Shown: positions 7,364 to 16,648 of the stretch, one piece after another
Layout of the letters: every line of letters starts with the position of its first letter
How positions within the stretch are numbered: the stretch's first letter is position 1
NCBI GenBank assembly: GCA_046302715.1
Contig: JBKCHQ010000076.1
Span: 1-62,978, forward strand
Origin: CAMCXT01 sp046302715
Lineage (GTDB): Bacteria; Bacteroidota; Bacteroidia; M30B66
Direction: 5' to 3'
DNA: 62,978 nt
Program-made: the position numbers and the translations under genes
The notes under the pieces: generated by a model
What the model saw: the letters and a program-made list of their open reading frames with translations, nothing else
Told to the model about the DNA's origin: nothing
Databases searched by the model: none

Positions 7364-10053
7364 ATTACAGGATGTACCCGATTGCGTTTTAAGGTATCTT
7401 CTGCAAAAGTCATGATTTTTTCGATAAAGTCATACGGTTTATATCCGTTGATTGCACATTGATGGAAAATACATGTAGCGGGCGTCATACCGGGCAATGA
7501 ATTTACCTCGATAAAAATTACTTCGGTGCGCTCCTGTTCATATACGCGTACAAAAGCATCTATACGACAATAACCCTGCACATTGAGCGCACGCGCTGCA
7601 CGTTCGAGCTCTGTTTTTACTTTATCGGAAATGCGTTGTCGCGCTGCTGAATCACTTGCGTAGCGTGCAGGTGTGATGTTTTGTCCTTGTCCGGCAAGGA
7701 ACTTTTCTTCGAGCGATAACACCTCGCCTTCCGACAATGCTTCAGAAGCCTCGAATACCTCATAACGAATGCTGCCATCGGACTCGAGATGCGTTACCAT
7801 GCCTCCGGTAATTTCGAGAAATTTTGGGGCGCCATTCGCTTGAATAAGCGATTCTACTAAGAATTGTTGCTTGGCCGGAAATTCCTCCTTCGGTTTAATC
7901 TTCAATCGCTCCGAAGCTTCAGCATCTAATGCTTCATCCTGCCTGAAAATCAATTTCGTAAAGGCGATAAAGTCTTCGTCATTGTACAATTTCTTCACCG
8001 CCGAGGAGCAACCATCATCCACAGGCTTGGCAATGAGCGGATAACCAACTGAATTTGCGTGTTGTAGCACATCCATTGCATTGTTTTTCCACTCTTCCTC
8101 ACGCACCACAAAATGTTCGGCCACCAGCATGCCATTTTCTTTTAGAATCTCATTGGTGCGATATTTATCAATGGTAATCGACGACGAATCGGCGTTAGAG
8201 CCATTGTAGGGCAATCCTACTTTTACGAGCTCACGCTGTAATGCACCATCCTCACCCGGTCGGCCATGCAGCGCAATAAACACTTCCTGCACTTCTGCAG
8301 CAAGTGCTGCATAATCCAGCTTTCGGGGTGCATTTAAATTGCCTGTATCGCCGAAATAGCTCGTCAATTCGCCGCATTCGGCAATAATTTTTTTGATGAT
8401 GGGATGCACCGAAAAATGTATAATTTTCTCCCGAATGTCATCGGCATTGTCTTTCAGCATCAAGTTGATGGGCAACGTAAATAATTCATGTGCTGCATCG
8501 GAACCCGAAAGAAAAACTGGAACAGGCTCAAAAACTGATGATGAAGATAGTTTCTCGTAAACATTTCTCCCACTTTCTACCGAGATGTGGCGTTCGGATG
8601 AATAACCTCCAAATACTACGGCAATTCTTTTGCGGCTTTCCTTATTGCTGCGCAGTTCGTGCATAGCGGCATCGAGCTTCTCGAGCAATCGTTCGGCGGA
8701 GTTGTTGAACTTCATCTCCAATGCTCTACGGCGCAAGGATGTGTTTATGATGTAAGTAATAAATTGCGAAGGATTGAACCCAATTTCAGCGGCCTGATGA
8801 AAGAAAAAAGAACTGGGCATCATTCCCGAAGTAGTGTTCGGGTCATTCAGATAAATAGTGCCGTCGGATTTGATGAACCCGTCGATACGGGCATACACGC
8901 CAAACCCAAGTTTGCTGAATAAGTGCGTACAACTTTCGCGGATGCGCTCCAAAGCGGCATCGGGCAGTTCGATGGGCGTAATTTTACGCGACAAGCCGGG
9001 CAGATATTTCGAACGATAATCAAATACTTCCTTACCTTTTCGGATTTCTGTGGGAGGTAAACAAACCGGTTTTCCATTCATGTCTTCGATTACGATGGAC
9101 GAAAATTCTTTGCCTTCGATAAATCCTTCGAGAATAACTTCTGCCTCGGCATCGAGCGATTCGAGAACGATTTCAGATGACTGCTGATTTGTAAACGCTT
9201 GGGCGATGAAATGTTGTAAGGCGTCGGGATGCTGAATGATTTTCGAACCGGCACGAACCGGAATCCCAATACCCTCCCGAATATCGCAGCAGGTGCGAAT
9301 CCATTCATTCTGCGCTTTGGCATCCATGACCATCCAATGTTCTTTTGTGATGCGGCGAACAAAAAGACTTTTGTCGATCGCTTCTGCCAGTTTCGCTGCA
9401 TCGGGTTGATGAATTACCGAAACACCAATGGACGAGCCTTGGGTAGGCGACTTTACAACCAACGGGAAACCGATTTCGCGTTCTGCTTTGTTTAGAATAA
9501 AATTAACATCGCGCTTTTCGAACCACGATTTTCTATCTACTACAAACCATGCCGGCGTTGGAAAGCCAGCCTGCTCCATGAGTAGTTTCTGAATTACTTT
9601 GCTGATGCCAATGCTGCTCGAATAAATTCCGCTGCCGGTGTAAGGAATGTCATAATATTCAAACAAACCTTGAATGCGTCCATCTTCGCCGTAAGGGCCA
9701 TGTAAACATAAAAATGCCACATCGATTAACGTTTTTAATTCAGAGGGCTCAACGATGCGGCCAATTTTAGTGGCCTCGGCTTTTGTGTCAAATCCTGCCA
9801 AAGATTCGGCATATACCTGAAACTCGCCTTCGCTGTGGGGCACGGCTGCCGGATCGGGATAAAAATCACGGATGCTGCCCTTGTAAATGTATTGCCAGTC
9901 GAGTAGAATGAACTGGTTAAAACTATCGACAAACAGCGGTACGGCTTCGAATAAACTTTTGTTTAGGTTGTCATATACCGTACGACCGCCCGCGAACGAA
10001 ATTTCACGCTCTTTCGACCGGCCGCCGAAAACTATTCCCACTTTTAATTTCAT
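7360..10053 (-). CDS. ddl: Double-length D-alanine--D-alanine ligase (two Ddl modules in tandem)
   Basis: At 897 residues this is more than twice the usual Ddl length (about 310-360). It has two complete ATP-grasp modules, one starting at residue 1 (VGIVFGGRSKEREIS) and one at about residue 477 (IAVVFGGYSSERHIS). Ddl joins two D-alanines for peptidoglycan precursors. Module 1 keeps HGPYGEDGRIQG, the KSPTQGSSIGVS loop and YRSKYLPG, but the metal-binding E-x-N appears as D-P-N. Module 2 keeps HGRPGEDGALQ and E-V-N-S-L-P-G, but the first-alanine-binding Glu of REVS is His (ERHIS), Tyr of the K-Y pair is Phe (EEKFLAG), and the serine loop is altered (DDGCSSAV). The PASTA-rluD context supports a role in the cell wall. 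Whether one or both modules act is unknown. Confidence 0.93.
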   Translation of the reverse strand: MKLKVGIVFGGRSKEREISFAGGRTVYDNLNKSLFEAVPLFVDSFNQFILLDWQYIYKGSIRDFYPDPAAVPHSEGEFQVYAESLAGFDTKAEATKIGRIVEPSELKTLIDVAFLCLHGPYGEDGRIQGLFEYYDIPYTGSGIYSSSIGISKVIQKLLMEQAGFPTPAWFVVDRKSWFEKRDVNFILNKAEREIGFPLVVKSPTQGSSIGVSVIHQPDAAKLAEAIDKSLFVRRITKEHWMVMDAKAQNEWIRTCCDIREGIGIPVRAGSKIIQHPDALQHFIAQAFTNQQSSEIVLESLDAEAEVILEGFIEGKEFSSIVIEDMNGKPVCLPPTEIRKGKEVFDYRSKYLPGLSRKITPIELPDAALERIRESCTHLFSKLGFGVYARIDGFIKSDGTIYLNDPNTTSGMMPSSFFFHQAAEIGFNPSQFITYIINTSLRRRALEMKFNNSAERLLEKLDAAMHELRSNKESRKRIAVVFGGYSSERHISVESGRNVYEKLSSSSVFEPVPVFLSGSDAAHELFTLPINLMLKDNADDIREKIIHFSVHPIIKKIIAECGELTSYFGDTGNLNAPRKLDYAALAAEVQEVFIALHGRPGEDGALQRELVKVGLPYNGSNADSSSITIDKYRTNEILKENGMLVAEHFVVREEEWKNNAMDVLQHANSVGYPLIAKPVDDGCSSAVKKLYNDEDFIAFTKLIFRQDEALDAEASERLKIKPKEEFPAKQQFLVESLIQANGAPKFLEITGGMVTHLESDGSIRYEVFEASEALSEGEVLSLEEKFLAGQGQNITPARYASDSAARQRISDKVKTELERAARALNVQGYCRIDAFVRVYEQERTEVIFIEVNSLPGMTPATCIFHQCAINGYKPYDFIEKIMTFAEDTLKRNRVHPVI

Positions 10054-10063
10054 GAGCTCAATC

Positions 10064-10082
10064 TAGATTTAAGGTAAATCTA
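10064..10082. promoter_or_regulatory. 19-bp perfect dyad just upstream of ddl
   Basis: TAGATTTA at 10064-10071 and TAAATCTA at 10075-10082 form a perfect inverted repeat with a 3-base centre, 11 bp before the ddl start codon. It could be a repressor site or a small hairpin in the leader. A -7-like TACCTTTA lies just upstream on the minus strand (about 10091-10084). The regulator is not known. Confidence 0.45.
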
Positions 10083-10295
10083 AAGGTAATTGAGGTAGTG
10101 AAATGTTCTGTACTGTCTAACTTTTCAAGAAATTCAGGTTAATAACAATGTACATCGGGGTTGTTTAATCTGAATAATTTATCTACATTTAAAAAGATGC
10201 TTAAAATAATATAAACATCTGTCATATAGACAAATAAAAAAGATAAAGCGCTAAGTTTATTGTGTAAGTATGAGCGTTTGTGCTGCTATTGAATT

Positions 10296-12521
10296 ATGGG
10301 AAAGAAATCAAAAAAAAATAAAAATGTCGGTCATAAGCTTCTTCTCGAAGATGTGATGGCTTATTTCAAGGCCGAGCCGCGTGCCTTACATAACTACAAG
10401 CAAGTTTGTGCTGGGCTCGGTATTCAAGATTCGGTGGATCGCCTGCAGGTGCTTGAATTGCTCGAAGCGCTAGTGCATCAAGGTCAGTTGGCAGAACCTG
10501 AAACCGGGCGCTTCCGCTACATTCATTTGGAAAGCAGCACCGTGGAGGGGAAAATTGACATGACCAACCGCGGTGCGGCCTATTTAGTGAGTACCGAATT
10601 GGATGAAGATGTTTATATCCGCGAACACGATATGGGCAATGCGCTACACGGCGACTTGGTGAAGGTCAAGCTTTATGCACGCCGCCGTGGACGTAAGCTT
10701 GAGGGCGAAGTAGTGGAAATTGTGCAGCGCGCTAAAACGGAGTTTGTGGGCATTGTGGAACTGAGTCCGAAATTTGCCTTTGTTATACCCGATTCGTCGA
10801 AAATGCCTGTAGATATTTTCGTGGCACTCTCTGATTTAGGGGGTGCTAAACAAGGAGATAAGGTAGTGATAAAAATGCTCGACTGGCCTGAGCATGCCAA
10901 AAATCCATCGGGCGAAATTGTGCGGGTGCTGGGCAGACCGGGAGAGAATAATGTGGAGATGCACGCGATACTCTTGGATTACAACCTACCCATCGATTTT
11001 CCGGAGGCTGTTGAACGCGAAGCCAATGCCATCCCCATGGAAATTTCGGAGGCCGAAATAAAGAAACGCCGTGATTTCAGAGATGTGGTTACGTTCACCA
11101 TCGACCCGATTGACGCCAAGGATTTTGATGATGCATTATCTATCCGCAAACTCGAAAACGGCAATTGGGAAGTGGGCGTGCACATTGCCGATGTTTCGCA
11201 TTACGTAAAACCGGGCAGCTTGCTCGAGGAGGAAGCCTACAAACGCGCCACATCTGTTTATCTCGTGGATCGCGTGGTGCCGATGCTGCCCGAACATTTA
11301 TCGAATGGTGTTTGCTCGCTGCGACCCAACGAAGAAAAACTCACCTATTCGGCGGTGTTCGAAATCGACGATGAAGCAACAGTGCATAACAAGTGGTTCG
11401 GACGCACGGTAATTTGCTCGCAACGCCGCTTTGCTTATGAAGAAGCCCAATCGGTAATCGAAACTGGCGAAGGTGATTTGAAGGATGAAATCCTCACCCT
11501 AAACAAACTCGCTAGAATTCTGCGTGCCAACCGTTTTCACCGCGGAGCTATTGCCTTCGATAAAGTAGAAGTGAAGTTCAGGCTCGACAAGCAAGGCAAA
11601 CCGCTGGGCGTATATTTTAAAATTCAGCAGGAAGCCAACGAGCTCATCGAAGAATTTATGTTACTGGCAAACCGCAGTGTGGCGGAGTTTATTGGTATGC
11701 ATGGTCAGGAAGGCGCAAAAGCAAAGAAAGCTGCTGCTTCTGTAAAGCCCTTTGTGTATCGCGTGCACGACAAGCCCGATCCAGAAAAGCTTAACGAATT
11801 TGCCCGATTTGCCAGTCAGTTTGGATATAAGTTAAAATTCCAGTCAGAAGCCCCAATCAGCAGCAGCCTCAATCAACTTATGGAGCAGGTAAAGGGAAAA
11901 GGCGAGCAAAACGTTATCGAAACGCTGGCCATACGTACCATGGCTAAAGCGATCTACACCACGAAGAATATTGGCCATTACGGCTTGGCATTCAAGCATT
12001 ACACACATTTTACCTCACCCATTCGGCGCTACCCCGATGTAATGGTGCACCGCCTATTGGAAGCCTACATGCACAATAGCCAGTGGGAAGGGCAAAGCGA
12101 GCTGGAGTTCCGCTGCAAGCATTCGTCCGACATGGAAAAGTTGGCTTCAGAAGCCGAGCGCGCCTCCATCAAATACAAGCAGGTGGAATTTCTGAAAGAT
12201 AAAATTGGAGAGACCTTCAAGGGCGTTATTTCGGGTGTTACGGAGTGGGGCATGTTTGTAGAAATTATCGATAACAAATGCGAGGGATTGGTGCGTCTGC
12301 GCGATATGCAGGACGATTATTACTCGTTCGACGAAGAGAGTTACAGCATTGTGGGCAAGCGGTATCGCAAACGCTACCGTTTAGGCGACGAGGTGATGAT
12401 TACTGTGAAGCGTGCGGATTTGGTGAAGAAGCAGCTCGATTTTGCCTTGTTTGAAGATGACTTGTTTTCTGCCCCCAAGCCTATGAAGCCAGGAGGTAAA
12501 AGGAATAAATTTAGACGATAG
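10296..12521 (+). CDS. rnr: Ribonuclease R
   Basis: This is a 3'-5' exoribonuclease of the RNase II/R family that degrades structured RNA. The 741 residues show an N-terminal winged-helix region, cold-shock-like OB folds, the RNB catalytic domain with DPIDAKDFDDALS at about 269-281 (the metal-binding aspartates), and a C-terminal S1 domain (GVISGVTEWGMFVEI). There is a lysine-rich start (MGKKSKKNKN) and a basic tail. Length and order fit RNase R rather than RNase II. The ATG at 10296 begins the conserved N-terminus. It is transcribed divergently from ddl across a 242-nt gap. Confidence 0.97.
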   Translation: MGKKSKKNKNVGHKLLLEDVMAYFKAEPRALHNYKQVCAGLGIQDSVDRLQVLELLEALVHQGQLAEPETGRFRYIHLESSTVEGKIDMTNRGAAYLVSTELDEDVYIREHDMGNALHGDLVKVKLYARRRGRKLEGEVVEIVQRAKTEFVGIVELSPKFAFVIPDSSKMPVDIFVALSDLGGAKQGDKVVIKMLDWPEHAKNPSGEIVRVLGRPGENNVEMHAILLDYNLPIDFPEAVEREANAIPMEISEAEIKKRRDFRDVVTFTIDPIDAKDFDDALSIRKLENGNWEVGVHIADVSHYVKPGSLLEEEAYKRATSVYLVDRVVPMLPEHLSNGVCSLRPNEEKLTYSAVFEIDDEATVHNKWFGRTVICSQRRFAYEEAQSVIETGEGDLKDEILTLNKLARILRANRFHRGAIAFDKVEVKFRLDKQGKPLGVYFKIQQEANELIEEFMLLANRSVAEFIGMHGQEGAKAKKAAASVKPFVYRVHDKPDPEKLNEFARFASQFGYKLKFQSEAPISSSLNQLMEQVKGKGEQNVIETLAIRTMAKAIYTTKNIGHYGLAFKHYTHFTSPIRRYPDVMVHRLLEAYMHNSQWEGQSELEFRCKHSSDMEKLASEAERASIKYKQVEFLKDKIGETFKGVISGVTEWGMFVEIIDNKCEGLVRLRDMQDDYYSFDEESYSIVGKRYRKRYRLGDEVMITVKRADLVKKQLDFALFEDDLFSAPKPMKPGGKRNKFRR

Positions 12522-12616
12522 GTAGAGTCTGAAAGTATTTTCTAATTTCAGTTACGCATTTAAATTTACTCAAATTAAAGACGCGTTATTTATTTAAAAA
12601 GCCTATTGCTTTTTGT

Positions 12617-13693
12617 TCATTCAACATACCGTTTTAGTATAAATTGCTGTCCTATGATATTTCTCAAAGGTGTTTCGAAATAAATATAGCTAAGTCCAGA
12701 AAGCAGGAGCAATACTAAAAGTGGGATGTAAAATTGGATATAAGCACTGTCAAAACCATATCGATACAAATACAATCTACAGAGATAGAAAACAGGTAAT
12801 TGTAAAATGTAAATGCCATAACTAATCTCTCCCAAAAAGATAAGGTTATTATTGATCAATATTTTCGTCAGGAAGCCTTTATTGATTGAAATAAGAATGA
12901 TCAACGGAACAAATAACAGGGCGAGTAATCCATTGTGAAAACTCAGTTTTACATAAGAAACAACTAAGAAAACAAGAAGCAAGTTAACAAGAATGGCAAT
13001 GTCAGCATTGATTTTTTTTGCATTCAAATGCCGAATGAAAAATAATCCTGCAATGTTTCCAATGATAAATTCATTCAAATGCATCACTGGGAAATAGAGC
13101 ATCAACTCGCCCGAAAAAGCTGGAGGTTCTTGATAATAGCCATAAAATATTCCTAGAAAAAACAACAACTGACTAAGAACCCATATCAAAAGTGCTGGAA
13201 CGAGGAGCTTTTTGAAAGTTAGTTTGGAATAAAAGAAATTGAATAAAAAAGGGAATAGAGCATAAAAGAAGAACTCAACACTAATAGACCAAGCAGGAAT
13301 ATTAAAGACAAGTGCTTTTGTCGGAATCCATGCCTGAAGTAATATGAGATTGAGAAAAATCTCTTTGAAAAAAACACCTTTATTTGATAATGTCAGATAA
13401 AGCAACATCAATAATGAAGCAAGAAAAAAAGCAGGGTAGATGCGAGCAAATCGTTTTTGAAAATAAGAAATTGGCGAAATATTGCCTTTGTTTCCATACG
13501 CTACCATCATAACAAAGCCTGATAGAATAAAAAAATAACTGACTGAAATATTCCCTCTATCGAAAAAAGACTTCAGTAAATCGTAATTAAAGGGTGCTAC
13601 ATTTCTTCCAAAGTGAAAATTAACCACAAGCAGTGAAGCAACAAATCGGGTGAAGGTTAATTGGTCAATTCGATTGTTATTAATGTCTTTCAT
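12617..13693 (-). CDS. Acyltransferase 3 family membrane protein (OafA/YrhL-like)
   Basis: The 358-residue protein has about ten membrane segments and the N-terminal signature of acyltransferase 3 enzymes: QLTFTRFVASLLVVNFHFG with the conserved Arg and His, then the SVSYFFILSGFVM stretch. These enzymes transfer acyl groups, often acetyl, to extracytoplasmic sugars such as O-antigen, exopolysaccharide or peptidoglycan. The acceptor cannot be inferred because there are no sugar genes nearby. The coding sequence is clearly more AT-rich than rnr next door and the gene is isolated, consistent with acquisition by transfer. It is convergent with rnr. Confidence 0.9.
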   Translation of the reverse strand: MKDINNNRIDQLTFTRFVASLLVVNFHFGRNVAPFNYDLLKSFFDRGNISVSYFFILSGFVMMVAYGNKGNISPISYFQKRFARIYPAFFLASLLMLLYLTLSNKGVFFKEIFLNLILLQAWIPTKALVFNIPAWSISVEFFFYALFPFLFNFFYSKLTFKKLLVPALLIWVLSQLLFFLGIFYGYYQEPPAFSGELMLYFPVMHLNEFIIGNIAGLFFIRHLNAKKINADIAILVNLLLVFLVVSYVKLSFHNGLLALLFVPLIILISINKGFLTKILINNNLIFLGEISYGIYILQLPVFYLCRLYLYRYGFDSAYIQFYIPLLVLLLLSGLSYIYFETPLRNIIGQQFILKRYVE

Positions 13694-13818
13694 ACCTTAC
13701 TCTCTTTGGTTGCACTGCCGCAAGATATATTATTTTACCTAAACAGAATGGGGCTGGTATTAAACTACCACTTGAATCAACTATCATTTCAAAATCTTCA
13801 GTTATAAAAAAACCTATA

Positions 13819-13979
13819 AATAGTGTATTTTCAAAATAGAGCCCCTTGCAAATTCAAAATGATGTATCGTGTAGATTTAAACTTGATTATAGTGCATTTT
13901 CAAAGTTGAATGCCGTGTAATTTCAAAGTAGAGTATAGTGTAATTTCAAAGTTAGGTATAGCGTAAATTCAAAGTTGAT
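13819..13979. repeat. Seven 23-bp tandem repeats upstream of the DUF4143 ATPase
   Basis: Seven head-to-tail units of exactly 23 bp fill 13819-13979, starting at 13819, 13842, 13865, 13888, 13911, 13934 and 13957. The shared core reads GTGTAATTTCAAAGTT with variation; units 4-7, nearest the gene, are the most alike and units 1-3 are more worn. An eighth, barely recognisable unit may run into the start region. The array ends 29 bp before the ATG at 14009. A 23-bp period is close to two helical turns, which would suit repeated protein binding on one face of the DNA. CRISPR is ruled out because there are no spacers. Confidence 0.85.
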
Positions 13980-14008
13980 TATTGTATTTGATTGTAAAAC
14001 AATTAATT

Positions 14009-15172
14009 ATGGACTCAAATCGCTTAATCAAAAAACAGATGGATGTTTACCTGAAAAAGTACCCTGTTTTGGTATTAACCGGACCGAGGCAGTCGGGTAA
14101 AACCACGTTTCTTAGAGAACAGTTTCCAGACTATACGTATGTGAATTTGGAAAATCCCGACTCGCGAAATTATGCTATCAAAGATCCGAATGGATTTCTA
14201 ACTGAACATTCGCGTTATGTAATATTCGATGAGGTGCAGCGGGTTCCGCACTTATTTTCGTACCTGCAAACCAAGGTAGATGAAGATAACATTACCGGAC
14301 AGTACATTTTATCGGGCTCGCAGAATTTTCATCTCATGCGCAGCATCACCCAAAGCTTGGCAGGTAGGGTAGGATTGTTTAAACTTTTACCCTTCGACAT
14401 TCAGGAGATGGAGCAGGCCGGCTGGCTCGATGATGATTATGCGGTAAATCTGCAAAGAGGTTTTTATCCCGGACTTTACGACCGCGATATTCCTTCCAAG
14501 GTTTTTTACAGCAATTACATTCAAACTTATGTAGAGCGCGATTTGTCGGAACTCATACAGGTGAAGGATCTGAAACAATTCCGCAATTTTATTTCGCTCT
14601 GTGCAGCACGTGTAGGTCAGTTGCTTAACCTAAACTCGCTTGCCAACGAGTGCGGCATATCGCAACCTACTGCAAAATCGTGGATATCGGTGCTCGAAAC
14701 CAGCTATATCCTATATCCCTTGCAGCCGTATTTTTCCAATTTTAACAAACGGATCACCAAGAGCGCGAAAATTTATTTTTACGATACGGGCCTGTTGTGT
14801 TTCTTGCTGAAGATTAATGATGCGTCCAGCTTGAAAATTAGCAAACATAAAGGAAGTTTGTTCGAAAACTATGTAATTAACGAGTATTTCAAACAAAACT
14901 ACCACCGCAACCTCATTCTCGACTTTTGGTTTTGGCGCGATGCAGTAGGCCATGAAATAGACCTGATCTGGCAAAAATCCGAAAAACTCAACTTAGTTGA
15001 AATCAAAGCTACCGAAACGATTATGCCCGATATGTTCAGAGGCTTAAGTTATTTCGAAAAGTTTGTTCCCGAATTAATCGAGAGCAAAACGCTGGTGCAT
15101 ACAGGATTGTTCCATCAGAACCGAACGGCGGGTAAGGTGCAAAGCTGGAAAGAGATTTTGCAGGAGGAATGA
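14009..15172 (+). CDS. AAA-type ATPase with DUF4143 domain
   Basis: The 387-residue protein starts with an AAA_14 ATPase domain: Walker A LTGPRQSGKTTFL (about residues 23-35), Walker B VIFDEVQ (about 70-76) and sensor-like ILSGSQNF. A C-terminal DUF4143 region follows, with a nuclease-like fold signature (DFWFWRDAVGHEIDLIW, then LVEIKAT). The E-x-D...E-x-K pattern resembles PD-(D/E)XK enzymes, so a DNA-related activity is possible but unproven. Such genes are widespread, patchily distributed and of unknown function. The ATG at 14009 is chosen over a TTG at 13982, because homology begins there and the repeat array abuts it. Confidence 0.9.
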   Translation: MDSNRLIKKQMDVYLKKYPVLVLTGPRQSGKTTFLREQFPDYTYVNLENPDSRNYAIKDPNGFLTEHSRYVIFDEVQRVPHLFSYLQTKVDEDNITGQYILSGSQNFHLMRSITQSLAGRVGLFKLLPFDIQEMEQAGWLDDDYAVNLQRGFYPGLYDRDIPSKVFYSNYIQTYVERDLSELIQVKDLKQFRNFISLCAARVGQLLNLNSLANECGISQPTAKSWISVLETSYILYPLQPYFSNFNKRITKSAKIYFYDTGLLCFLLKINDASSLKISKHKGSLFENYVINEYFKQNYHRNLILDFWFWRDAVGHEIDLIWQKSEKLNLVEIKATETIMPDMFRGLSYFEKFVPELIESKTLVHTGLFHQNRTAGKVQSWKEILQEE

Positions 15173-15524
15173 CCGTTTGGTGCCATTGAGAATAGCAATG
15201 TGCAGGAGGCATCGGGGTAATCCCGAGCCCAGCGCAACTCTATCAAATCTTTAAGCCTCAAACTTCATATTTAGCGCAATTCGGCATTAACCGCCAAACC
15301 TCCAAGCACCATCAATAAAATTAAGGATTACAGAAGAGATTCGTATAAAGTTCGGAAGGCAAGAAAAATCGTCTTTGATGCCATCCTATTTGAACATAAC
15401 CATCCAATACCTCTAAAAAAGGCATCCTGCGTATATTCTGTTTAATACATTAACGCAGAATGCCATTGGAAGCAATACTTAAAACAGCTACGATTGTGGA
15501 TATCGAATGCCTTAATGATTTTCG
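15173..15524. other. Gene-free stretch between the ATPase and a T9SS gene
   Basis: No credible gene is seen. A 56-codon open stretch at 15275-15442 lacks a good start codon and matches nothing I know; it may be a gene remnant. A perfect 13-bp inverted repeat (TAATACATTAACG at 15443-15455, with its complement at 15523-15535) brackets the last 80 bp and reaches into the stop codon of the next gene, which is on the minus strand. It could form a long-looped terminator shared by the two convergent genes. Confidence 0.5.
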
Positions 15525-16622
15525 TTAATGTATTACCACAATTTTCGATGTCGCAACATAATCCTGTCCTTCGGCTTTTACCAAATAGGTTCCGGAGGTT
15601 AAATCATCGATATCTAAAATCGGTAAATTCCCGTCTCCGACTGAAAAATTCACTTTTTTAATTACCCCTCCGCTAAGATCAAGGAGTGAAACCGTAGCAT
15701 CTTCCTTAAGAAAGACCATAACCTGATGCGCTGCAGGGTTAGGATACAGCCCCAATGATGAGGATGCGTTTAGATTACTATTCCCAACATTAACCTCTCC
15801 ATAGGTGTGATTGGTGCTCGAACTAAAGTTTTCCAGAGGTAGGCCAAAGCCTTGATCTGATGAGGATGTGTCATAGGAAATCGTCCACACCGTGAAACTA
15901 GCTCCATTTTGAATATGTACCCATTCGTAGGTCGTATTGCGGGACTCTGAATAACTGGGATTTGGAAATTTAGGATTTAGAGACAAAATCGTATCCAACA
16001 CAATTTCCCGTCGCTTAAAACGGAGAGTGTTGGGGTAAGTGCCTGAACTGGTTACCAATGTTCCATAGCCATCGACCAAATAGCTCGTATTGCCCGTTAC
16101 AGTATTTTCAGGATCTAAGAGGTTAGCGGGGAAGTTTCCGGGCGATACGTAAGTATCAGCATTTTCACTATTTAAGGTAGCTGGGAAAGCGAAAATTGTT
16201 TCCGGATTGCTAAACACTGAGGCGTAAACTCCCGATAGCGACTGGTCGTACAAAACGGTACCCAACAATTCCATTGCATTGTCGGTTGCGCGGGTATAGG
16301 TGTTGAAATAAAAGGTAAGATCATTTGCAATCGTTTCAATAATCGATACACTTGTAGCTGCGGGGAACTGACTGAAAAATGGTGTTTCTGAAGGATCTGC
16401 AATCTCCACGATGTTGGTTGTGCCCGTGTCAGGAAAAGCGGTGAAATTCCATGTTTGGTTGGCACCTCCCGGACCGGGAGTAATGCCGGTTCCATCAACC
16501 AATGTAGTGGTTTTTGTTGTTCCAAAAGGTGGAAGACCTGAAAGATTGAACACCGGCTGTGCAAGCAGCGGTGCGGCGCATAACAAGCATACTGAAAGCG
16601 CCGAGGCGAAAAAATACTTCAT
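15525..16622 (-). CDS. Secreted T9SS type A protein, paralogue 1
   Basis: The 365-residue protein has a signal peptide (residues 1-21, ending LLAQ), a body of about 260 residues and a C-terminal T9SS type A domain (LGLYPNPAAHQVMVFL, LLDLSGGVIKKV, LTSGTYLVKAEG). The body is similar throughout to that of the next gene upstream (16649-17695), for example GGANQTWNFTAFPDTG and the YLVDGYGTLVTSSGTYPNTL stretch, so the two come from a tandem duplication. No known enzymatic domain is seen. It is probably a surface or secreted protein of unknown role. The two genes lie 27 nt apart and share a strand, so they are likely co-transcribed. Confidence 0.9.
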   Translation of the reverse strand: MKYFFASALSVCLLCAAPLLAQPVFNLSGLPPFGTTKTTTLVDGTGITPGPGGANQTWNFTAFPDTGTTNIVEIADPSETPFFSQFPAATSVSIIETIANDLTFYFNTYTRATDNAMELLGTVLYDQSLSGVYASVFSNPETIFAFPATLNSENADTYVSPGNFPANLLDPENTVTGNTSYLVDGYGTLVTSSGTYPNTLRFKRREIVLDTILSLNPKFPNPSYSESRNTTYEWVHIQNGASFTVWTISYDTSSSDQGFGLPLENFSSSTNHTYGEVNVGNSNLNASSSLGLYPNPAAHQVMVFLKEDATVSLLDLSGGVIKKVNFSVGDGNLPILDIDDLTSGTYLVKAEGQDYVATSKIVVIH

Positions 16623-16648
16623 ATTACAAGGATAGATTTAGGTTAATC

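Noticed and set aside
13819..13979. Possible CRISPR array
   Set aside because: Units are contiguous 23-mers without spacers, and no cas gene is near.
15275..15442. 56-codon open frame after the ATPase gene
   Set aside because: It has no good start codon or recognisable motif; kept only as a note in the intergenic entry.
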